Shown here piece by piece: positions 1-11,023 of a stretch of DNA of 64,000 bases. Source of the DNA: Manihot esculenta (taxonomy: Eukaryota > Streptophyta > Magnoliopsida > Malpighiales > Euphorbiaceae); NCBI RefSeq assembly GCF_001659605.2, contig NC_035176.2, positions 20,337,890 through 20,401,889 of the forward strand, written 5' to 3'. Every line of letters starts with the position of its first letter. Position 1 is the stretch's first letter. A model generated the notes under the pieces. The model made no database searches, had not been told where the DNA came from, and worked only from the letters and a program-made list of their open reading frames with translations. The translations under genes and the position numbers were made by a program.

Positions 1-460
1 TATCATAACTTACCCCTTTTTCCCTAATCCCAAGTTTGCAGGTGCAGAGTTAGTGTTGAGATCTCATAGTCTAGAGTATGTTTCTTCCATATAATAGTTA
101 ATGGACATATAAAATAATTAATCATTTAGAACTGTGATATGCCTAGCGTACTAGTGTGATCCCTTATTTATGATATCTTTTATGTAAAAGTTTTAAATTC
201 TTACGTTATATTTATCAAACTCTATGGTATGTATTGATGTTAGTATTGGAGTATTTTTTGATGGCTCTTAGAACATGTTTATATTTTATGATATGTTTTC
301 ACATGTTGAATTTGATGATGATGTTTTTATGTATGCTTTGATATCATGATGGGATTCTATTAGGTACACAGGATGTGAATTAGGCTTGCCATAGATTCTG
401 GTAACCTTAAGTCAATCTAAACCTTAATACTAATAGTGGTCCTAAATTGGGGTCATTACA
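1..460 (+). repeat. 3' portion of an old chromovirus-type LTR (remnant)
   Basis: The text around 15-50 (CCC-rich tract then TTTGCAGGTGCAG) and the last 100 bases (AGGTACACAGGATG, GGCTTGCC, CCTTAAGTC, ending GGTCATTACA) match in order the 3' part of the LTR of element E (about 42120-42634). It is strongly diverged and its 5' part lies outside the window. No primer site or coding remnant follows, so it is either a solo LTR or the end of an element whose body lies upstream. The similarity is seen in the sequence; lineage assignment rests on E. Confidence 0.75.
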
Positions 461-487
461 AAACGAGGACAAAGACTAAAAAATAAA

Positions 488-1467
488 GGGCTATTTACGT
501 GAAAAATTTAAAACTTTACGCTATTTTCCAATTTAATCCAAAACTTTAAAAGTTAGCAAAATTATCTAAAATTGTAAATTTTATTGCGATTATATATAAG
601 GTTAAAACTTGAATTGGGGAGAGTGTGTCTTGCTAATGTAGAAACATGGATTATTTATCATACTCACATGTCATGTAGATAAATAGTATTGATATAAAAA
701 TCCAAAAATTTTAGCTGTTTTTCAATTTAGTCTAAAAATAATAAAAATTGATAGAATTAAACTTAAAATTTCTAAATTTATCCTCCCTATTATTATACTT
801 TATTCCCATCTGTTTAATGCAACAAATTATAATAGAACTTCTTTCTATTTTTAATTCTAATTCTCTTAATTCTTTTAGATTTTAATCATATATGCTCTTA
901 ATGCAATGTTTGTGTTTGCATCTTTAAGTGTTGGTTTATACTATTGACCAATAATAGAAGATTAATAGCACAACTGTAGACGATAAGACTATAATTTCAA
1001 TTTTTTATTATATTGACATAGTTTTTTATAACGAATATAGTGAAATGTATGATGATGAATACCTAACAAAGCATTTAGAAAGTAAAAAATCAATAAATAT
1101 GAGACCTATTGCAATTTCTGTTGGAACTAGTGACAAATAAAAAAAAGTTAAAATTGTAGTTTTTTTTACATCAAGTTAGATGGAGATGAAGAAAAATAAT
1201 TTATAGACTTTGAACTGAATTATACTATTTTAAAGATTTGGATTATTTTAGATTTTTTCTATCAATTTATCTATGTGTCATATTAGTGTAATAAAATAAT
1301 TTGTGTGGTACTATGATATCAACAAAACACACTTTTTCTAATTCAAGTTTTAAATTTGGATATATAATTGCAACAAAATTTATAATTTTAAACAATTTTA
1401 CCAACTTTAAAGTTTTGAATTAAATTACAAAATAGCGAAAAATTTTAATTTTTTCATATAAATAGAC
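488..1467. mobile_element. Foldback (long inverted repeat) element, Mutator-like non-autonomous
   Basis: The left arm (488 to about 690) is an imperfect reverse complement of the right arm (about 1260-1467): both read CTATTT..., a CGCTATTT block, AAAACTTTAAA, and AAAACTTGAATT followed by a GTGTGT block at the same spacing. The 9-bp sequence AAAAATAAA flanks both sides (479-487 and 1468-1476), the size expected of a Mutator-type target duplication. No transposase frame is present, so the element would have been moved in trans. The low-complexity flank makes the duplication less decisive than for the copy at 31867. Confidence 0.7.
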
Positions 1468-1476
1468 AAAAATAAA

Positions 1477-2728
1477 AGAGAAACTTCTCCAATTCTTACA
1501 AGACAATCAGACATACGATTATGCAAAACCTTAGGCTCCACCTTTATATCCATCTACATCTATATACAAACTTATATGGGCAGTAATATGAAAGAACAAA
1601 ATAGAAAGAACATAAAACATTTAAATTAAAAATGAAAAACTCCTTACCATATTGCTGCCCATAATTCATTGGTTTACATACTAAGACATAGATTTTATGA
1701 ATTAAAAATAAAATAGCACACATACATGAAAAAAATTATAAAAATTTACAAAAATAAAGCTAAGATATTATGTCAATAAATAGTACATAGAATGAAGAAA
1801 AAACACAAATAAAAATTAATATTGGATTTCTAACTCGGTTGTCTCGATGAACTCAGTTTTTAGTTGTTGAAAATTCAATCTATTTTGACAAGGAAGACGG
1901 AATATAAAAGGCTCAAAAAAGTTTTAGTTTGCTTTTCAAATTTGATTGTACCATCAAGAATCACTTCCAAAGACATTTTTAAGATTAAGTTATAGATCAT
2001 ACAAGTTGCATTACATGTAGGTATATATCTAAATAGATGCTCTTTACCTCTTAACTTTAAAAATAATATTTTTAAGTAGAAAATCAGCAATTTGAATGAA
2101 TAATAAAAATACATTCAATTAAGTTTATATACTTTTATTCAAAAACTAAATAAACCTAATTTTAACTTTTTTAAGATAATTAAACGTTTGTATTTTGTCA
2201 AGAGTCAACTAAATCATGATCTAATATAACATTACTTTTTAAATAATAAAATATTATTTTTTTAAATAATAAATTTTTTAATAAAATTTCATTTTTGTAA
2301 TTTTAGAACTTATTTACTATTTTTATATATTTTTTAAAATTGTTTATATTAATTAAAATACTAAATTTTTTATATTTTAAATTTAAAAAATAATATTTTA
2401 TTATTTAAAAATATTATAATAAGTCAAAACTTATTACAAAAATATAGAGGCTTAATTAACAAAAAAAATAAATTGAACTTATTTAACAATTGAGTAAAAG
2501 TAAAAAAATTTAATTAGATTTATTTTCAATGAATAATATATGAAAACTTAATTAAAACTTATGTGAAATTCAATAAAAATATTTTTGAGAGCATCCTTTT
2601 ACCATTTAAAATCTAGTATTGCGCAGTATAGTTGTAAGTCTAATGAACATATGCAGAGAGTTGTTTGTACTCTTAAATCCCTTATCAAAGTTATTAATAG
2701 AGATAATTTAAAAAAGAAATAAAAAAAA
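1477..2728. other. AT-rich spacer without recognisable gene
   Basis: This stretch is very AT-rich with stops in all frames. The open frame at 1875-2114 (-) has no recognisable motif and biased composition. A possible small inverted repeat at 2112-2570 is listed separately. Confidence 0.6.
2112..2570. repeat. Possible small AT-rich inverted-repeat element
   Basis: The left side (AATTAAGTTT..., ATTCA...AAACCTAAT) and the reverse complement of the right side (AATTAAGTTTTCATAT, ATTCATTG, AAATCTAAT) match in order, and a TTTTTAAATAATAAAATA block sits toward the centre of both arms. At this AT content chance similarity is a real risk and I see no target duplication. Confidence 0.35.
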
Positions 2729-4026
2729 GGCACATAGCGGTTTTAATCCTTAAAAAATATACAAAAGTCATTTAAGCCGTTGTTAAAAAAATTGGTTCAT
2801 TTAAAGTTTTGAATTTCTCAAAATAGTCGGTTAAACCCTTAAAATAGTATGTCCAAAATACCGTTAATTCTTCGTTAAATAAAAAATATTTAAATTTTTA
2901 AAAAATAATATAATAATCGTTAAAACCATTTTAAATGAATAAATTTAATTTTAGTTTTAATAATTAAATTTATAAGTATTCACATACTTAGACCGATAAT
3001 AAATGCATTTGAGTAAATCTGAGAAATCTCAGATTCATAAATAAAATTTATGAATAAATTTAAAATTTATTTACTGAATAAATAAAATTTAATTAAAATT
3101 TATAAATGTCTAAATTTAAATTTAATATTTAAAAATCATTTCCTTAAAACAAAACTAAAAATTATCTATATTTTCCCTTCATTTCTCATCAACAAAATAT
3201 AAAATTGTAATCTCAAAATTTCTTTTCAAAAATTCTAAATGTACTATATTATTAAATTATAGATAAATATAAGATAAATAATAAAGATATAAAAATATTA
3301 ATGAAAATTTAAATTATAAGAAATGGTTTTATATTTTCTTAATATAAATTATAAAAATATAAGGGTTTTTTTTATTTTTCTAGTGTAGTTCAAATATCAT
3401 ATTTATAGGATAAAAAAATTAAATTATTACAATATATTTTTTACTTTCATTATTTATTTAAATATAGAGTAATGATCACTATTTTTTAATGATTTTTAAA
3501 AGATTTTAATAGAGATTGTATGATTAAAGTTGGGTGTCTGGTTAATGAGAACAGAAAATAAAATTGAATGGAATTCTTTTAAGTGTTTTATTAAAATCAA
3601 GGATTTTTTTTTATGTTTTTAATAAATTAAAGTTAAATATTTATATGTTGTTACTAATATTTTATTTATTCTATACATTTTATAAAATTACTTTTTTATA
3701 AACAACATAATTTATTTAATTTAAACTTAGTCATTAAAATTTCAAAAATAGTTTTTTTTGAAATATTAAAAACAAATTTATTTATTAAATGGGGCTTACA
3801 TGACTATTGAATCTTTTGTTAAAAGGTTAAATATCCATTTTTAATTCACTACCAGAGTTTTTAACGTAATTAGAATTTTAGATCTAAGTGACCATTTTAA
3901 AAAAAAAAATTAAGGGTTTTAATGATTATTTTAAAATTTCTCGAGATCTAAGTAAACCAATTTTTTTGAAAAGAGCCAAAATGATTTTTTGAATATTTCT
4001 TAAGGGTTTAAAAAGGCTATTTGTCC
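2729..4026. mobile_element. Foldback (long inverted repeat) element
   Basis: The left end reads GGCACATAGCGGTTTTAA, then CCTTAA, AATAT, CAAAA, TCATTT and AAAAAAATTGGTT. The reverse complement of the right end reads GGACAAATAGCCTTTTTAA, then CCCTTAAGAAATATTCAAAA, TCATTT and CAAAAAAATTGGTT, so the arms agree over at least 130 bp. Flanks are A-runs (2721-2728 and 4027 onward), compatible with but not proving an 8-9 bp duplication. There is no transposase; the interior is AT-rich filler. Confidence 0.6.
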
Positions 4027-4156
4027 AAAAAAAAAAAGGTTAAAAAGAAGATTTTATGACATGCTTATTGATTTCTTGAAAGTTTTTACCTTATGTTCAA
4101 AGAAAACTATAAAGAAGAGTTATAAAACTTGGTGTTCAATGAAGAATGTGTATTGC

Positions 4157-5744
4157 TAATAGAGCATAATTTAGACCATTTTATCATGAGGTTATTGACG
4201 TTAATTTATACTTTTTCTGCCTAATTTTGTGATTTTGATCTTATTTTGCAGAAAATGGTGTAAAGAGATAATTTGGTGAAAATGCCTCTAAAACTGCCTA
4301 AAATGGAGCAAATGAGAGCAAGTATGCCAAGTGCAACTTGAAATGAGCCAAATAAGAAAAATAATTTGAAATTCAAATTTTAAATCCATAAGAGAATTCA
4401 AAATTCAAAATCAAGATTCAGCTTATTAAGGAAAGTGCTAAATAAGGAAAGTGGCAAATAAGGAAAGTGGCAAATAAGAAAAGTGTGTTCAGCAGAGCAG
4501 TTTGAAATTCAAGATCTTCAAGAATCCTTTTCCTTATTAAAGAAGCCAAATCTTATGAAGATGCACATTCAAATTTGAAATTCAAATTCAGCTTGTCAAA
4601 GAAGCCAAAGAAGTCACACATGCCACCTCAAGTCTTGCACATTCAAAATTCAAAATTCAAAAGGAAGCCCCACCTCATTAATGTGCAAGGTTGGGTGGCA
4701 TGGGCAGCACTTGGGCAGCCAAGAGTTCAACTTGGGCAGCAAGGAAGACTTAGGGTAGCACCTAAAAACTATATAAGGATCTTCTAAGGACAACCGAACC
4801 TCTCTTCCCCATTCACTCTCCCATTCGGCCGGCGCTCCCCAAGCTTCTCCATCTTCGGTTCTTCATCTCTTCTTCTTCTTTTCTTTTCTTGGTTTTGATT
4901 TAGTCAGGAGTGGCTGAAACCTTTTATTCTAGTTGAAGATTAGGTGAAATTTTGGTTGTTTTATGGATTGTGAGATCTGAACATACATTGTTGTCTTTGG
5001 TTTATTCAATATTTGTGCAATTTCATGCTTGATTCTATTATTGCTTTGTTATTATGATCAATGTGGCCACTTGATTCTTGATTACAAGGTAATATATTGT
5101 TAGTTTGAATAATTTTGAGTCCGTAATTGCTTGGATTATTCAAACACAAGAACACTTGGTGTAAAATCTAAGGAAGTTGCATAATCTAGCAATATCACCA
5201 TACGTTTGGGTAGTTAGGATTAGATCTCTCTATTTCTTAATGTAATTGATAGTTGTTTTGATGCCTAAGGCCTAAGGACGTTCGTTGGCAACTTGTTGAT
5301 TAGTGATTAATTAGAGGACGTTCCCTAATTGATTTATGATTAAGGAGAGACATGGTGGTGAGAAGCGTCTTCCATCTCCATAACTAATCTATTGAATAAA
5401 TCAAAAGAACCTAAGTTTCAATGATCAATCCCAACAACTGAAATGGATCCAATTCTTCAACTAGAGCTTTCTCATTATTGATTTATCTTTATTTTAATTA
5501 TTCGCTTTCTTTTATTGCTTTCAGTATTAGTTCAACGGAATCAATCTCAAAACCCCCCTTTTTTTACTTTTGCTTTTAGTTTACTTTGCTTTCAGTTTAC
5601 TTTCAGTGTGTTCCCTTGGTCTTGATAAGAAAGATAGGTAAGTATCAATTCCCTGTGGATTCGATTCTTTCACCACTATCTGCAGTAGTAATATTGTTGA
5701 TAACTGAAAAGGTTATTTTGACCGATTTTGACAACCGACAATAA
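4157..5744 (+). repeat. Element A 5' LTR
   Basis: Matches 24085-25643 throughout with scattered substitutions and small indels. It begins TAATAGAGCATAATTTAGACC and ends near CAACCGACAATAA just before the primer site. It contains repeated copies of the 17-nt palindrome AATTTGAAATTCAAATT (for example 4363-4379 and 4572-4588). The 70-codon open frame at 4575-4787 is LTR sequence, recurs in the 3' copy, and is not treated as a gene. Confidence 0.9.
4770..4777 (+). promoter_or_regulatory. TATA box of element A LTR promoter
   Basis: TATATAAG lies about 613 bp into the LTR and is kept in the 3' LTR at 24679-24686. It is followed by a C/T-rich region, as expected near a plant transcription start. 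Function is inferred. Confidence 0.55.
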
Positions 5745-5749
5745 AAAAT

Positions 5750-5767
5750 TGGCCCCGTTGCCGGAGA
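5750..5767 (+). promoter_or_regulatory. Primer binding site (tRNA-Asp type), element A
   Basis: TGGCCCCGTTGCCGGAGA differs at two positions from the 18-nt site of element B, which is complementary to the 3' end of plant tRNA-Asp. It lies 5 bp after the 5' LTR, where minus-strand DNA synthesis is primed. Confidence 0.85.
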
Positions 5768-5795
5768 ATTGATTTAACTGATTTATTTTTCTTTC

Positions 5796-6390
5796 ATGAA
5801 CAGATCTGGACACAAGGAGACTCTGCCTTACGATCCAGAAATTGAGCGCACAATCAGGAGATTAGGGAAGCAAGCAACTCGATTTTGGGAGACAACTAAA
5901 GCCGAATCTGTGCAGGAAGAAGACCTCATCGCAGAGACCACTTCTGAATCCTCTGAATCGCACCACCAAGCTGCGGAGATGGCTGAAAACGTGGCACAAC
6001 CTGCTGCTCATACTAGACATGCTGTCCATGATGAAATAATATAAGAAAATCCAGCCATGAGGGCCCCAATGCCAAGAGAAAGGACCATGAGAGAGTTGGC
6101 AGCCCCTATAGCTGATCAAGCACCTATTTGCATCACTTATCCACCTCTGACAGTTCATTTTGAACTCAAAATAGGTTTGATTCATCTACTCCCTAAGTTT
6201 AGAGGTTTAGAGAATGAAAATCCACACAAGCACTTAAAAGAATTTAACATTGTCTGTTCATCCATGAGGCCGCAAGGTATAACTGAAGAACATGTTAAAT
6301 TGAGAGCTTTTCCTTTTTCACTTGATGATTATGCTAAGGATTGGTTGTTTTACTTACCACCTGGATCTATCACTTCATGGGATGATATGG
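5796..6390 (+). pseudogene. gag: Element A gag, 5' part (interrupted by element B)
   Basis: Starts at the first ATG after the primer site with MNRSGHKETLPYDPEIE, closely similar to the gag start of B. The frame is broken by TAA at 6042-6044, then runs on in the same frame through the conserved gag region (PPLTVHFELKIGLIHLLPKF, then LRAFPFSLDDYAKDWLFYLP) until element B is inserted after GSITSWDDM. The reading resumes at 18211 after B and its duplicated TATGG. The gag protein would form the virus-like particle and bind element RNA; this copy cannot make a full product. Confidence 0.9.
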
Positions 6391-7836
6391 TGATCAAGCA
6401 TAATTTAGCCACATTTGTATTATATTTTCTACTGTTTATTTACACATTTTTCTAGCTTAATTTGTGTTTTTGATATGTTTTTACAGAAAAGGAAGAAATT
6501 GGAAAGTTAGAGAAAAAGTGAAGAAAAAGCTGGAAAAGTGATTGGGTCAAAGTGATTTGCCCAAATCACTCGCAGAAACTGGCCAAATCACTCGCAGAGA
6601 CAAAAACAGAAACTGGACTGAACCCCAGGAAGCGATTGGGGCAAAATGAGCAAGTGATTTGCCCAAATCACTCGCAGGATTTGCCCAAATCACTTTAATA
6701 GCAGAAAATACAGCAGAGGCGGGAAAAGAGCAGAAATTAGAAATTCAAAGAAAAGAAGTCCAAGTCCACTTCAAACACCACAAGATCAGTCCCAAGAGCC
6801 ACGCCCTTCACTTAGAGAGTTCCATTCTCAATCAAACACAAAATTCAAAGAGGAATCAAAGACTACAAAGAAGACCAAATCAAATTGAGATTACAAAACC
6901 CTAATCAAATTGGACTTGGGACTCTCCAGCTATAAAAGGGCAGCATCAAAGGCAACTCATCATCTCTTTCAGCATCTGCCATCCTCGGAAATTCTCCAGC
7001 AACACAGCAGAAACTTTCCTTCTTTCTTTTCTTCTTTATTTTTGTATTTTAGTCACCATGAGTGGCTAAATTCATTGTTTTCTAGTTGAAGTTGAGAATA
7101 TTCAAAATTGTGATGAATTGGGAGGTTTAATACTCCATTGTTGAACTCTTGCTTGTTTCAATATTTATGCAATCTGATCTTTCTATAATTATTGCTTTGT
7201 TTTTAGAATCAATTAAGGCCTGTTGCTTTTAATTGCATAAGTAATATATTGTTTGAATGGTTTAGGTCCGTAATTGCTTAGATTGTTTAAACACAAATTT
7301 AATCAAGTTGCATAATCTAAACTTGACCACGCGGTTGGCAAGGTTAGAGTTAGGTTTCTCTAAGTCTTAATGCAGTTAACAGTTGTTCGATGCCAAAGGC
7401 CCCAAGGACGTTCCTTGGCAACTTGTTAACTAGTATTTGATTAGCGAACGTTTCCTAATCAAGTTAGAATTAAGGAGGAATTAGGATTGTGAGAAGCGCC
7501 TTCCACATCCTAAACTAACTTATTGAAATAAATAAGAGTATCCAAGAAATCAATGATCAATTCTGAACAAATTGAATTAGACTCACACTTCAGCTAGAAT
7601 CTCTTTCTCATTGAAAGTCTCATCTATTTAAATTATTGCTTTCTTTTGCTGTTTAATATTAATTCATCAAATCAAACCCCCCTCTTTTAATTATTTGTTA
7701 TCTACTTACCTTGGTCATTATTAGGAAGGTCTTTAGTGTCAATTCCCTGTGGTTCGACCCTATTGCCACTATCTGCAAATTTATTTTGTCGGTTGATAAT
7801 AGGTTTATTTTTGACGGCTTCGACAACCGCCTATCA
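6391..7836 (+). repeat. Element B 5' LTR
   Basis: 1446 bp, identical in length to the 3' copy and about 99.7% identical by eye. Two exact copies of GTGATTTGCCCAAATCAC lie at 6552-6569 and 6654-6671, with near copies beside them, upstream of the TATA box at 6931. The 81-codon frame at 6659-6904 is LTR sequence and recurs at 17033-17278. Confidence 0.97.
6931..6938 (+). promoter_or_regulatory. TATA box of element B LTR promoter
   Basis: TATAAAAG occurs 540 bp into the LTR in a GC-richer context and is conserved at 17305-17312 in the 3' LTR. The RNA start would be expected about 30 bp downstream, which makes U3 about 570 bp. This is inferred from the motif and position only. Confidence 0.65.
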
Positions 7837-7841
7837 AAAAT

Positions 7842-7859
7842 TGGCGCCGTTGCCGGGGA
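7842..7859 (+). promoter_or_regulatory. Primer binding site (tRNA-Asp), element B
   Basis: TGGCGCCGTTGCCGGGGA begins 5 bp after the 5' LTR and is a full complement of the plant tRNA-Asp 3' end including CCA. A tRNA-Asp primer is typical of Athila elements. Confidence 0.93.
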
Positions 7860-7888
7860 ATTGATTTAAACTAACGTATTTTCCCTTT

Positions 7889-9601
7889 ATGACCAGGTCT
7901 GGCCGTAAAGACACACTTCTTTACAACCCTGAGATTGAAAAAACTGCCAAGAGCTTAAGGAAGCAAGCAAATTTGAGGAACCAAGCCTCAAAAGCATCTT
8001 CATCAACAACACCATCTCACAGACCACCTACTGCCCCTGCTGAAGAAATTTCTGCACCAGCAGAAACTTCCACCACCACACTTGCTACCACTGATTTAGC
8101 ACCAGAAACTGAATTTCTGGTCATGGCAGAAAATCCAGCAATGGCGGCACCACCTGCTGCACATGTAGAAGCTGAAAATCAAGCAAGAAACGTGCCCATC
8201 CAAGCACCCCAGCCACGGGAAAGAACTCTCGGAGAGTTAGCTGAACCAACAGGAGATCAAGCACCCTTATGCATTGAATATCCCCTATTGACAGCACCAT
8301 TCGAGCTAAGGACAGGATTGATTCATCTCCTTCCTAAATTCAGAGGCCTAGAAAATGAAGATCCTCACAAGCATTTGAAGGCATTCCACGTTGTGTGCTC
8401 AACCATGAGACCCCAAGGCATTCCAGAAGACGATATCAAGCTTAGAGCCTTCCCTTTTTCCCTTGAAGACTATGCCAAAGAGTGGCTATTCTACTTGCCA
8501 CCCGGATCCATCACATCATGGGCTGATATGGTAAGAGCATTCTTGAGAAAATTCTTTCCAACCTCAAAAGCCATAGGCATCCGTAGAGAAATAAGTGGCA
8601 TAAAGCAAAAGCACTCTGAAGGCTTGTATGAGTATTGGGAAAGGTTCAAAAAGTTGTGCACAAGCTGCCCTCGGCATGATATTTCTGACCAATCTCTCAT
8701 TGAGTACTTCTATGGAGGATTGCTACCCTCAGAGAGAAAATTTATTGACGCAGCATGTGGAGGAACAATTGAAAAGAAATCACCTCGAGAGATGAGGAAC
8801 TTAATTTCCTCCATGGCTGCAGCTTCTCAACAATTTGGAGACCAAGAGCTACCAACAAGGAATGTAAATGAGGTGAGTAATTCCATTTTATCATCCCAAC
8901 TTTCTGAACTCACCAATGCTGTCCGTAGCCTTGTTGTGAGTCAAACCCAACAAGTTCAGCAGATTCAGCAGCCCAAGCCATGTGGAATATGTGCCAACAA
9001 CCACCCAACTGATCTATGTCCTTCCCTTCAAGAGGAGGACCAGCAAGTCAATGCTGTTGGGGGTTTCAATGGGCAAAGAAGGTATGATCCCTATGCAAAT
9101 ACTTATAATCCAGGTTGGAGGGACCATCCAAATTTTAGCTATGCAAAGGGAAATCAATATCCAAGCTATCAGCAAAGGAATCAAGCTCAAGCTGCACCTC
9201 AGAACTCCAAAGTACCTCTTGAGGAGATTGTGCAAAATTTAGCAAATACTGTGCAAAGTCTTGAGAAACAGATGAGTCAAATGGCCTCTTCAATGAGCAA
9301 ATTGGAGTCTCAAGGGAAGCTACCCTCCCAAACTGAAATAAATCCAAGACAAAATGTTAGTGCCATCACATTGAGGAGTGGAAAAGAGCTGCAAGATAGC
9401 AAGGTTGAGAAATTGAAGAAACAGGCCATGGAAGAAAATCTGCCAGAAAGTGATCAGGGCAGTGATTTGCCCAAATCACCCAGACGATCTGCCCAAATCA
9501 GTGAGCAGACAGACTTGACAGAAAGTGATTTGCCCAAATCACCAAACGATTTGCCCAAATCACCAGATCAGGCAGAACCCAGTCAAGGGCAGAAACAGTA
9601 G
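7889..9601 (+). CDS. gag: Element B Gag (nucleocapsid/capsid polyprotein segment)
   Basis: 570 codons from the first ATG after the primer site (MTRSGRKDTLLYNPEIE), ending at TAG 9599-9601. Residues about 125-170 hold the conserved Athila gag stretch. About 184-280 is the plant retrotransposon gag domain (LRAFPFSLEDYAKEWLF through SLIEYFYGG). About 365-378 is a zinc-knuckle-like CGICANNHPTDLC (spacing C-X2-C-X3-H-X4-C). The C-terminus (about 524-560) contains SDLPKSP repeats encoded by the element's micro-palindrome, absent from gag of A and D. Downstream sequence continues in the same frame into protease, and A has no stop at the equivalent place. The TAG is therefore either a mutation or a suppressible stop. 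Gag would assemble particles and package element RNA. Confidence 0.9.
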   Translation: MTRSGRKDTLLYNPEIEKTAKSLRKQANLRNQASKASSSTTPSHRPPTAPAEEISAPAETSTTTLATTDLAPETEFLVMAENPAMAAPPAAHVEAENQARNVPIQAPQPRERTLGELAEPTGDQAPLCIEYPLLTAPFELRTGLIHLLPKFRGLENEDPHKHLKAFHVVCSTMRPQGIPEDDIKLRAFPFSLEDYAKEWLFYLPPGSITSWADMVRAFLRKFFPTSKAIGIRREISGIKQKHSEGLYEYWERFKKLCTSCPRHDISDQSLIEYFYGGLLPSERKFIDAACGGTIEKKSPREMRNLISSMAAASQQFGDQELPTRNVNEVSNSILSSQLSELTNAVRSLVVSQTQQVQQIQQPKPCGICANNHPTDLCPSLQEEDQQVNAVGGFNGQRRYDPYANTYNPGWRDHPNFSYAKGNQYPSYQQRNQAQAAPQNSKVPLEEIVQNLANTVQSLEKQMSQMASSMSKLESQGKLPSQTEINPRQNVSAITLRSGKELQDSKVEKLKKQAMEENLPESDQGSDLPKSPRRSAQISEQTDLTESDLPKSPNDLPKSPDQAEPSQGQKQ

Positions 9602-11023
9602 CCAGCAGAGAAATTCAAGGTACCTCCTCCCTTCCCCAAAAGATTTGCAAGGTCTCAAAAAGAAAAAGAGGAGAAAGAAATACTTGAGACCTTTCGCAAG
9701 GTGGAAATTAACATTCCCCTACTTGATGCTGTAAAGCAAATTCCAAGGTATGCTAAGTTCCTCAAAGAGCTATGCACCAACCGAAGGAAACTTGCTGAAC
9801 GTGAAAAGGTGAGTGTGGGGGAGTGTGTCTCAGCTGTTATTCAAAGAAAAATTCCAGTCAAATGCAAGGATAGAGGGATGTTCGCTGTTTCATGCAAGAT
9901 AGGCAACGTGGGGATAAAGAAAGCCATGTGTGACCTTGGAGCTTCAATCAATGTCATGCCTCTCTCTATTTTTAATTTATTGAATGTAGGTACACTAAAA
10001 AGCACCAGCATTGTAATTCAATTGGCTGACCGATCGATTGTCTATCCCAAGGGAGTGCTTGAAGATGTGTTGGTGCAAGTGGACCAACTAGTCTTCCCAG
10101 CTGACTTTTACATCATTGACATGGAGGAAGACAAGAGCAATTGCACCTCTGACATCCTACTTGGAAGGCCATTCTTGAGCACAGCAAGAACCAAAATTGA
10201 TGTGCATGATGGCACATTAACCATGGAGTTTGAAGGGGAGATTATCAAATTCAATGTTTATGAAGCTATGAAATTCCCTAAAGATGTTTCTCCTGTTTAT
10301 GGCCTTGATGTCATTGATGACTTGAGCCAAGAAGTCTTTGATTTTGATCTGGCTGAAACACTCCATGCTGATTTGTGCAGATATGAAGAGATGGACAGAA
10401 ACTGCTCAGAGACAGACCAGATAGTGATGTGGGCAGATTCTGCGAGTGATTTGCCCAAATCACCCAGGCAATCTGCCCAAATCAACCAGCAGACAGAAAT
10501 GACAGAAGGAGATTTGCCCAGATCACCGGATGATTTGCCCAAATCAACAGGAAATCTGTCCCAATCAACCAGCAGACAGCAGGCTGAGACAAAGACAGAA
10601 AGTGCACCAGATCTAAAGCCCCTGCCAGATCATCTCAAATATGCCTACTTGGGGGCTGGAAATACACTCCCAATCATCATTTCCAACCAGCTCAGCCAAG
10701 AAGAAGAGGAAAAACTCCTTGATTTGTTGAAAAAGCACAAGAAGGCAATAGGGTGGACCTTGGAGGACATCAAAGGCATATCACCCTCAACATGCATGCA
10801 TCGAATACATATGGAGGATGAGTGCAAACCTGTTCGTGAGGCACAGAGGAGGCTGAATCCACCCATGATGGAGGTTGTGAAGAAAGAAATAGTAAAACTC
10901 TTAGGCATTGGGGTCATCTACCCAATTTCTGACAGTAAATGGGTGAGTCCCATCCATGTGGTGCCAAAGAAGACTGGGATTACCATTGTCCCTAATTCTG
11001 AAGGAGAGCTAGTGCCCACTTGA
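9602..11023 (+). CDS. pol: Element B Pol segment 1: protease and start of reverse transcriptase
   Basis: In frame with gag after the TAG; the first internal ATG is at 9701 (MEINIPLLDAVKQIPRYAKF). The retropepsin-like active site DLGASINVMPL has its Asp codon at 9932-9934, followed by LADRS and DILLGRPFL, the usual aspartic-protease layout. A linker (about 10430-10620) holds more SDLPKSP-type repeats. The segment ends inside the reverse transcriptase N-terminus, after the SKWVSPIHVVPKK motif, at TGA 11021-11023. The same frame continues immediately afterwards. The protease would cut the polyprotein. Without readthrough this segment has no obvious route of expression. Confidence 0.85.
   Translation, partial: PAEKFKVPPPFPKRFARSQKEKEEKEILETFRKVEINIPLLDAVKQIPRYAKFLKELCTNRRKLAEREKVSVGECVSAVIQRKIPVKCKDRGMFAVSCKIGNVGIKKAMCDLGASINVMPLSIFNLLNVGTLKSTSIVIQLADRSIVYPKGVLEDVLVQVDQLVFPADFYIIDMEEDKSNCTSDILLGRPFLSTARTKIDVHDGTLTMEFEGEIIKFNVYEAMKFPKDVSPVYGLDVIDDLSQEVFDFDLAETLHADLCRYEEMDRNCSETDQIVMWADSASDLPKSPRQSAQINQQTEMTEGDLPRSPDDLPKSTGNLSQSTSRQQAETKTESAPDLKPLPDHLKYAYLGAGNTLPIIISNQLSQEEEEKLLDLLKKHKKAIGWTLEDIKGISPSTCMHRIHMEDECKPVREAQRRLNPPMMEVVKKEIVKLLGIGVIYPISDSKWVSPIHVVPKKTGITIVPNSEGELVPT

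Noticed and set aside
4575..4787. 70-codon open frame, recurring at 24487-24696
   Set aside because: It lies within the A LTRs and recurs because the LTRs are repeats; composition follows LTR palindromes, with no protein motif.
8491..9347. Minus-strand frames inside element B gag
   Set aside because: Shadows of the gag coding strand; no motif, and the plus-strand domains are clear.
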